This document shows, piece by piece, positions 60,801 to 64,000 of a stretch of DNA of 64,000 nucleotides (positions are counted from its first letter, which is position 1; each line of letters begins with the position of its first letter). This DNA comes from Notospermus geniculatus. Lineage: Eukaryota > Nemertea > Pilidiophora > Heteronemertea > Lineidae. Under the pieces are notes generated by a model. It searched no databases. It was not told the origin of the DNA and worked only from the letters and a program-made list of their open reading frames with translations. The stretch covers positions 630,384 to 694,383 of the forward strand of contig NMRB01000020.1 of NCBI GenBank assembly GCA_002633025.1, given 5' to 3'. Both the position numbers and the translations under genes were made by a program.

Positions 60801-62947
60801 AACGTGCCACCAAAAGGCAAAATTCTGAACTTTGACCTCTGTGACCTTGAAAAGTAGGTCAAACCAAAAACCCTTTAAATATGTTATGTACCGTCATTAG
60901 ATACACCTGTGATAAAAATTTAGAGATGGTCCAGTCACCAGTTCAGAAGTTATTGAGGTTTTCCATTTTACGGAAAATGCCCCCTGGAGGGCGTAATGTA
61001 GGTCAAATCGCAATTTTTTTCTGTGCTGTTTCAAGCCCTGCCTAGGGCCTACCACTTCACCAAGTTTCATGCCTCTGGACCTAACGACAGCGAAATGTGC
61101 CAGTTTCACAGACACACACACAGACAGACTTTTGAGCCATTTAGTCATATGAATAGCTCCGCTGACCTTTGGTCAGCTGAGCTAAAAAATGTCATTGTGC
61201 CAAAAAATACATATGGCACACATTGGCTCACTGATATCTTTGACTATACTATATGGGCCGTATTCACCAAGGGTGATCATCACGCGATTAGGACTTAGAC
61301 CCGTGTAACTTCACTAAATGCACACACTTCCACCGGTATGCTTTTGAAGAAGGTACACGCGTCTAAGTCTTAATCGCGCGATGATCACCCTTGGTGAATT
61401 CGGCCGTATATGTTTGAGTATGCCTGCCTATCCTCATGCTTAACTCATTCAGTGCCAGTGCCAAGTGAATGACACCTTCTCTGTTTTCTTAAGTTACAAC
61501 TGCTACTATTATATCAAACTGCAGAAAGGCTCCTCTCGCTTCCTTCGTCACTACATAGTTTGTCCACAGTGACGAAGGGATGAGTGGTAAGGGAACCACT
61601 GTCACTTATTACCTCACTCAGGATGGGCTGCAAGGTGACTCATAAGGATATCACTTCAACAATATTTTCTAGTCCACAGACCACTGGCAATGAATTACGA
61701 ATAAGGTGAAGGTAGAGTTCCTGCCCCCAGGATGAAGGACACAGTTGATGGCAATCACCATTTAACAGTGTTTCTGCCAGGAATTTTTTTGAGGGGGGAA
61801 AAAGAGAAAATTTGACAGAATTCTTGGTCAAAAACACAAATTTTGACTTTTTAAGGGGGGATATCCACCCCTGTCCCCCCTGGCGGAAACACTGAGTCCA
61901 AGATATGGATGATCACAAACCATGGATGGAGAGGGACTGCAGCATGATTGATTTAGCAGGAGACCAGTGGCCGAGCCTTCACAAAGCTTGGAGTTGGAGC
62001 ACACTGCAAAAACTACACTACCTGTACCTGGTCCAGGTGGACAGACCTGAACATGTGGCATTCCAGGAGGTGGATGCTGAGGGTAATGAGGGTTGTGTCC
62101 GCCATGTGGCGGATGAGCCCCCGGTGGATACCCAACAGCATGACCTGCATGATGATGGCCGTGCTGCAATGGAAAACATTACAATTCATTTCTTACCTCC
62201 AGGGTACCCGGGTCCACCAAAACCTGGTTGGGCTGGGTATCCTGGTGCGCCACCTGGGTATGGTGGCTGGCTAGCTGGGGCACCACCAGGGTATCCGGGG
62301 TATGCTCCACCTGGTGGTGGTTGTTGCTGACCCATGGGGTAACCGGGTCCAGGTTGGCCGGGGTATCCACCCCCCTGAAATTACAAAAGTGAGATTTGTG
62401 AGAGATTTGGCAATGATGTGGGTGGCGAGTGACACGTTCTGTTTGCCCCAGTGTTGTTTTTGACTAACATTAAAAGATAAGCGAATTGGGGCGTTCAGTG
62501 CAAGAACACTTTAATGAATCTTGAGCCCACCTAATCTGGCTAGGCCTCCCTTATTATATCTTTTGGATTACGGATTCGCCGACATGCTTTTTGGGAAAAC
62601 CAGGGGAAAAAATTTTCCGACTTGCCATTTTTAAACTGTGTTTTTTTTCCGTACCGGTAATCCGTAATCCAAAACATATAATAAGCATGGCCCTATGAAG
62701 AAGCTATAAAGTATAATACGGCGCATAAACCAGGTAAACACAGAGCCGTGTACTATACTGTACATTTGCCTATGTACTGACATGACTGACGACTTCCTTG
62801 TCATTTACGCCACTCACTGGCAGCCTGTCACACCTGTTACTGACAAAGCAGAACTCCAACTGACTGAAGACAGCAAGACAGCATGGCAAAATTATCAAAA
62901 TCCTCAGAACCTTTACTTACTGGATAGTTATTATAACCGTACGACAT
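45590..62947 (-). CDS. ANXA7/ANXA11-like: Annexin of the A7/A11 type with long Gly/Pro/Tyr-rich N-terminus
   Basis: Calcium-dependent phospholipid-binding protein of the cytosol and membranes. Minus-strand exons from 5': 62921-62947 (ATG), 62197-62374 or 62028-62163 (alternatives), 58400-58513, 52649-52996, 52158-52300, 51659-51833, 51220-51314 and 50898-51011 (or the duplicates 49546-49640 and 49235-49348), 47680-47770, 47462-47541, 46886-47098, 46595-46670, 46276-46388, 45590-45715. Phases agree throughout; the total is 630 residues with exon 2a or 616 with 2b. Residues 1 to about 303 are GYP-rich, starting [16 protein letters not shown], as in annexins A7 and A11, where this region drives self-association. 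Four annexin repeats follow, with calcium-site motifs [21 protein letters not shown] and IGAGTDD and the conserved DTSG turns. The protein ends VLISIVGRD. The core is complete, with no broken residue seen. Confidence 0.96.
45768..46185. mobile_element. TIR element with GCGGCACACTGGCC ends
   Basis: 418 bp in the last annexin intron; ends CATGCGGCACACTGGCC and GGCCAGTATGCTGC. Internal GACGCCA words are frequent. Confidence 0.7.
47291..47437. mobile_element. Foldback element with GGACCGTATGCACCAAACGA ends
   Basis: 147-bp palindrome in annexin intron between exons 10 and 11; GGCCGTATTCA-type group. Confidence 0.8.
48057..48311. mobile_element. TIR element with CAGGCCTTTATATTCCC ends, 5-bp target duplication
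   Basis: 255 bp, flanked by TCTTA on both sides. Contains CCCTTAATTTGGGCTC, also present near the end of 54545-55624. A run of 12 G lies inside. Confidence 0.8.
48348..49773. repeat. Tandem segmental duplication, copy A (contains annexin exons 7 and 8)
   Basis: About 1.4 kb matching 49971-51443 closely, including intron sequence, with scattered base changes and small indels. It holds minus-strand exons 49546-49640 and 49235-49348, with intact splice sites. Their encoded residues are identical to those of copy B, with synonymous differences only. Right of the copy is about 200 bp not shared at this position, containing a box-B-like GGTTCGAATCC. Confidence 0.9.
49971..51443. repeat. Tandem segmental duplication, copy B (contains annexin exons 7 and 8)
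   Basis: Partner of copy A. Exons 51220-51314 ([20 protein letters not shown] and on) and 50898-51011 ([20 protein letters not shown] and on). A 203-bp TIR element begins at 51441, right where similarity to copy A is interrupted. Confidence 0.9.
51441..51643. mobile_element. TIR element with AAAGGGGCTGTTCG ends
   Basis: 203-bp foldback 16 bp from the annexin exon 6 donor; copy A of the duplication appears to lack it. Confidence 0.8.
51929..52103. mobile_element. Foldback element with ATCACTCCAAAAGA ends
   Basis: 175 bp in annexin intron 5; arms include GCAGCACCTGACGGGGCA and its inverse. Confidence 0.85.
52158..52300 (-). CDS. Annexin exon 5 (linker to core)
   Basis: Codes [20 protein letters not shown], then a Pro/Gln-rich stretch ending ESARPT before donor GTAAGT. 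Joins exon 6 in phase 0. A partial second copy lies just upstream (52372-52471), in the same frame. Confidence 0.9.
52301..52471 (-). repeat. Tandem duplicate of annexin exon 5 with its acceptor but no good donor
   Basis: A 171-bp unit repeats the exon 5 acceptor and most of its coding sequence nearly exactly ([20 protein letters not shown] again). It then diverges at [10 protein letters not shown]. There is no clear donor. The frame stays open through the intervening bases into exon 5 itself, because 171 is divisible by three, so use of the upstream acceptor gives an in-frame protein 57 residues longer. Confidence 0.7.
52649..52996 (-). CDS. Annexin exon 4 (long Gly/Tyr/Gln-rich exon)
   Basis: 116 codons rich in YGSQ, GGYG and GAP units, for example [18 protein letters not shown]. 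Similar to low-complexity prion-like tracts in annexin A11 N-termini. Acceptor TTTGTAG, donor GTAGGT; phase 1 both ends. Confidence 0.9.
54545..55624. mobile_element. Long non-coding TIR element with CAGGCCTCTCAATTGCACA ends
   Basis: 1080 bp, flanked by TATAT on both sides; no transposase ORF. Contains a nested 178-bp hairpin (55288-55465). Related to 48057-48311 by ends and an internal word. Confidence 0.75.
55288..55465. repeat. Hairpin with AAAGGCACCTCTCCACGTGA ends
   Basis: Arms of about 28 bp are perfect inverses; nested within the 1080-bp element. Confidence 0.8.
56016..56933. mobile_element. 918-bp palindromic element with AAAGGGGCTGGGCAG ends
   Basis: Two arms of several hundred bases each in annexin intron 3, for example GTTGTTACAAGTTCGGCATA and its inverse at the far end. 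Terminal AAAGGGGCTG is shared with 51441-51643. Confidence 0.85.
57535..57954. mobile_element. TIR element with GGGCCGTATTCAAAAAGGG ends
   Basis: 420 bp; internal arms CTGCATTACACAGGTTAAAG and inverse. Shares GGGTGATCATCACGCGATTA with 61255-61406. Confidence 0.8.
58400..58513 (-). CDS. Annexin exon 3 (Pro/Gly-rich)
   Basis: Codes [20 protein letters not shown] followed by [12 protein letters not shown]. Enters and leaves in phase 1, joins either exon 2a or 2b, and continues to exon 4 (S-DPAYPSQP). It stands alone between introns of 3.5 and 5.4 kb that are filled with repeats. Confidence 0.9.
58653..58722 (+). mobile_element. SINE fragment with tRNA B box, copy 2
   Basis: Second copy of the fragment at 15899-15968, in annexin intron 2. 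Confidence 0.75.
59813..61190. repeat. Long interspersed repeat with internal repeated units
   Basis: About 1.4 kb from AGAGGCCCATGGGCCTTGCG to GGTCAGCTGAGCTAAAAA. Internal units recur, such as CTCAGATGATTCTC with GTTACGCCACCTGG, and TGTGACCTTGAAAAGTAGGT at 60549 and 60841. No coding frame. Annexin intron 2. Confidence 0.7.
61255..61406. mobile_element. Foldback element with GGGCCGTATTCACCAAGGG ends
   Basis: 152 bp; outer part matches 57535-57954, inner part matches 6524-6654. Confidence 0.8.
62028..62163 (-). CDS. Annexin alternative exon 2b (His-rich)
   Basis: Encodes 45 codons plus one base with 11 histidines, beginning [20 protein letters not shown] and ending in CPPGP. Acceptor CCATTGCAG; donor at 62027 (GTACAG), with a second in-frame donor six bases on (exon end 62022). 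Entry phase 0 and exit phase 1 equal those of exon 2a, only 33 nt away. The composition fits the annexin N-terminal domain, so I take it as an alternative exon rather than noise. Confidence 0.75.
62197..62374 (-). CDS. Annexin alternative exon 2a (GYP-rich)
   Basis: Encodes 59 codons plus one base, beginning [20 protein letters not shown] and rich in GYPG/GAP units. Acceptor TTTCAG at 62375-62380, donor GTAAGA. Entry phase 0, exit phase 1, the same as exon 2b. Splices in frame from exon 1 and into exon 3. Confidence 0.9.
62550..62685. repeat. Foldback element in annexin intron 1
   Basis: Inverted arms TTATTATATCTTTTGGATTACGG-type (first 20 bases read TTATTATATCTTTTGGATTA) around an A/T-rich centre. 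Confidence 0.6.
62921..62947 (-). CDS. Annexin exon 1 (start codon, MSYGYNNYP)
   Basis: Nine codons from ATG at 62945-62947 to CCA, then donor GTAAGT in phase 0. The opening MSY followed by Gly and Pro residues matches the usual start of A7/A11-type annexins, which supports this start. Nothing upstream to 64000 looks coding. Confidence 0.9.
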
Positions 62948-64000
62948 GATGGGACAGAAAACAAGATGCCGGCACTTTCCTCTGCACTAAACACACACGT
63001 ACACTCCTAGCCGCCTGATAGCCAACCACTGATCAATACTCCACAACAGAGTTATCAATACAACCCAACACTAACATAACAGCGTCTATGCATGCAGATC
63101 ATACTGGTTCTAATAGGAGGCACCTGGGAGCATGTCAGACCTGGCATGCCTGGCTTAGGTCATAGAATAGTTTATAAATAGCCATGATTTAGGTCAAGTC
63201 AAGCATGCAATATTTTATCAATGGTATAGTGTTTGAACGGGTATAAAATGTCATGAATATCCCCACATAATGCTGGGTTATAACACTATCAATCCAAAGG
63301 ACAGGCCAACACCAATCAGGATTTTGACACAATGCATGCTCAAATGAAACATACATGTAAAATAACTGGGTGTAAATATGCCCCTCCCCTTTCGCAACAG
63401 CATTGGATTCAAAGATAAAAATATTTGTTGTATGGTATTGAATTTCATGAGTACCGTACGTCAACATTTTGTAAGAGGAGACAATATCATTAGAGTCGAG
63501 AATGAGGTGACATAAGTGTAATCGCTCGCTTATCTATTTTTGATGTAATGCACGATGACATGGAACCCTGAAAAAACCTTGTATGGTCTTTTATACCGGT
63601 GCAGAAAATGTTATGAAACTTGATCAGTCTCAATTTGGGGTCAATCACTGACTCGGTTATCTGCCTCATCCCACCAGCTCTGTGGTCACAGGTGGTGCCA
63701 GTTCCATCACATCTCTCTGACACATTCGATGGTTTCGCAGTTCTTATTCAGATAAATACTGCCAAGTGCAAATGTTTGTCAAGGTGAAAAAATGGGATCC
63801 TTATTCCTACATTGTAAGTGCAGGAGTCACACACAAATACATGGAGCTTTGAAAAATTGTGAAGCAGCACATGTTATTTACACTGACAAGAAAAATGGTG
63901 AGCTGATCAGTCAGAGGACACCACCACCTGGAGAAAGGTAAAAGGGGATGAAATTTGGTAATAAAAATAATCTACATAACGATTTCTGATAACGGTAATG
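62948..64000. other. Annexin upstream region; no further gene seen
   Basis: Contains the annexin 5' UTR and presumably its promoter. No TATA box at a convincing distance and no upstream coding exon recognised. Short ORFs present lack protein-like composition. Confidence 0.4.

Noticed and set aside
62164-62196. 33-nt stretch between annexin exons 2a and 2b as a real intron
   Set aside because: Too short for splicing, and joining the exons would shift the frame; mutual exclusion explains it better.
1-64000. CRISPR arrays, bacterial operons or a prokaryotic mobile system
   Set aside because: All genes are spliced animal genes and the repeats are eukaryotic transposons; nothing prokaryotic was seen.

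Overview
This is a eukaryotic window from an animal genome. Genes are split into many short GT-AG exons, intron phases agree across every junction I checked, and the introns are packed with short inverted-repeat transposons and tRNA-derived SINEs. The protein families (T-type calcium channel, long-tailed annexin, Ly6/uPAR GPI protein, TNF-receptor-like protein) and the repeat style (frequent TACATGTA and AGGCCTA words, many foldback elements) suggest a marine invertebrate bilaterian. A lophotrochozoan such as a mollusc or brachiopod is my best guess; an invertebrate deuterostome cannot be excluded. One run of 85 N lies at 30177-30261.

Layout. (1) 1-5872: no confirmed gene, probably upstream intron of the channel, with TIR elements and one unassigned minus-strand ORF (2265-2546). 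(2) 5873-28224, plus: the last 26 coding exons of a Cav3 (T-type) calcium channel alpha-1 subunit, from domain II S1 to the stop codon. Domain I is off the window. The pore residues seen are E (II), D (III) and D (IV), as expected for T-type channels. (3) 28225-33212: repeat-rich intergenic sequence. (4) 33213-33779, minus: two phase-matched exons of a small TNF-receptor-like membrane protein; the signal-peptide exon was not found. (5) 36768-41547, plus: a GPI-anchored Ly6/uPAR (three-finger) protein with a signal peptide, an Ala/Lys/Thr-rich stalk, and six consecutive 30-36 nt phase-0 microexons that extend the stalk. (6) 41870-45589: no coding sequence seen; may include the annexin 3' UTR. 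(7) 45590-62947, minus: a complete annexin (A7/A11 type) of about 630 residues with a Gly/Pro/Tyr-rich N-terminal domain and four annexin repeats. (8) 62948-64000: annexin upstream region.

The most notable theme is exon-level innovation. The annexin has a pair of second exons separated by only 33 nt, with identical entry and exit phases, so they must be mutually exclusive; one is His-rich. It also has a duplicated repeat-I exon pair whose phases forbid joint use, and a partly duplicated N-terminal exon that stays open through the intervening sequence. The Ly6 gene has its microexon ladder. The Cav3 II-III linker carries six copies of an LS[PR]xNS motif. The mobile-element load is also informative: three insertions can be compared with an empty copy of the same site inside this window.
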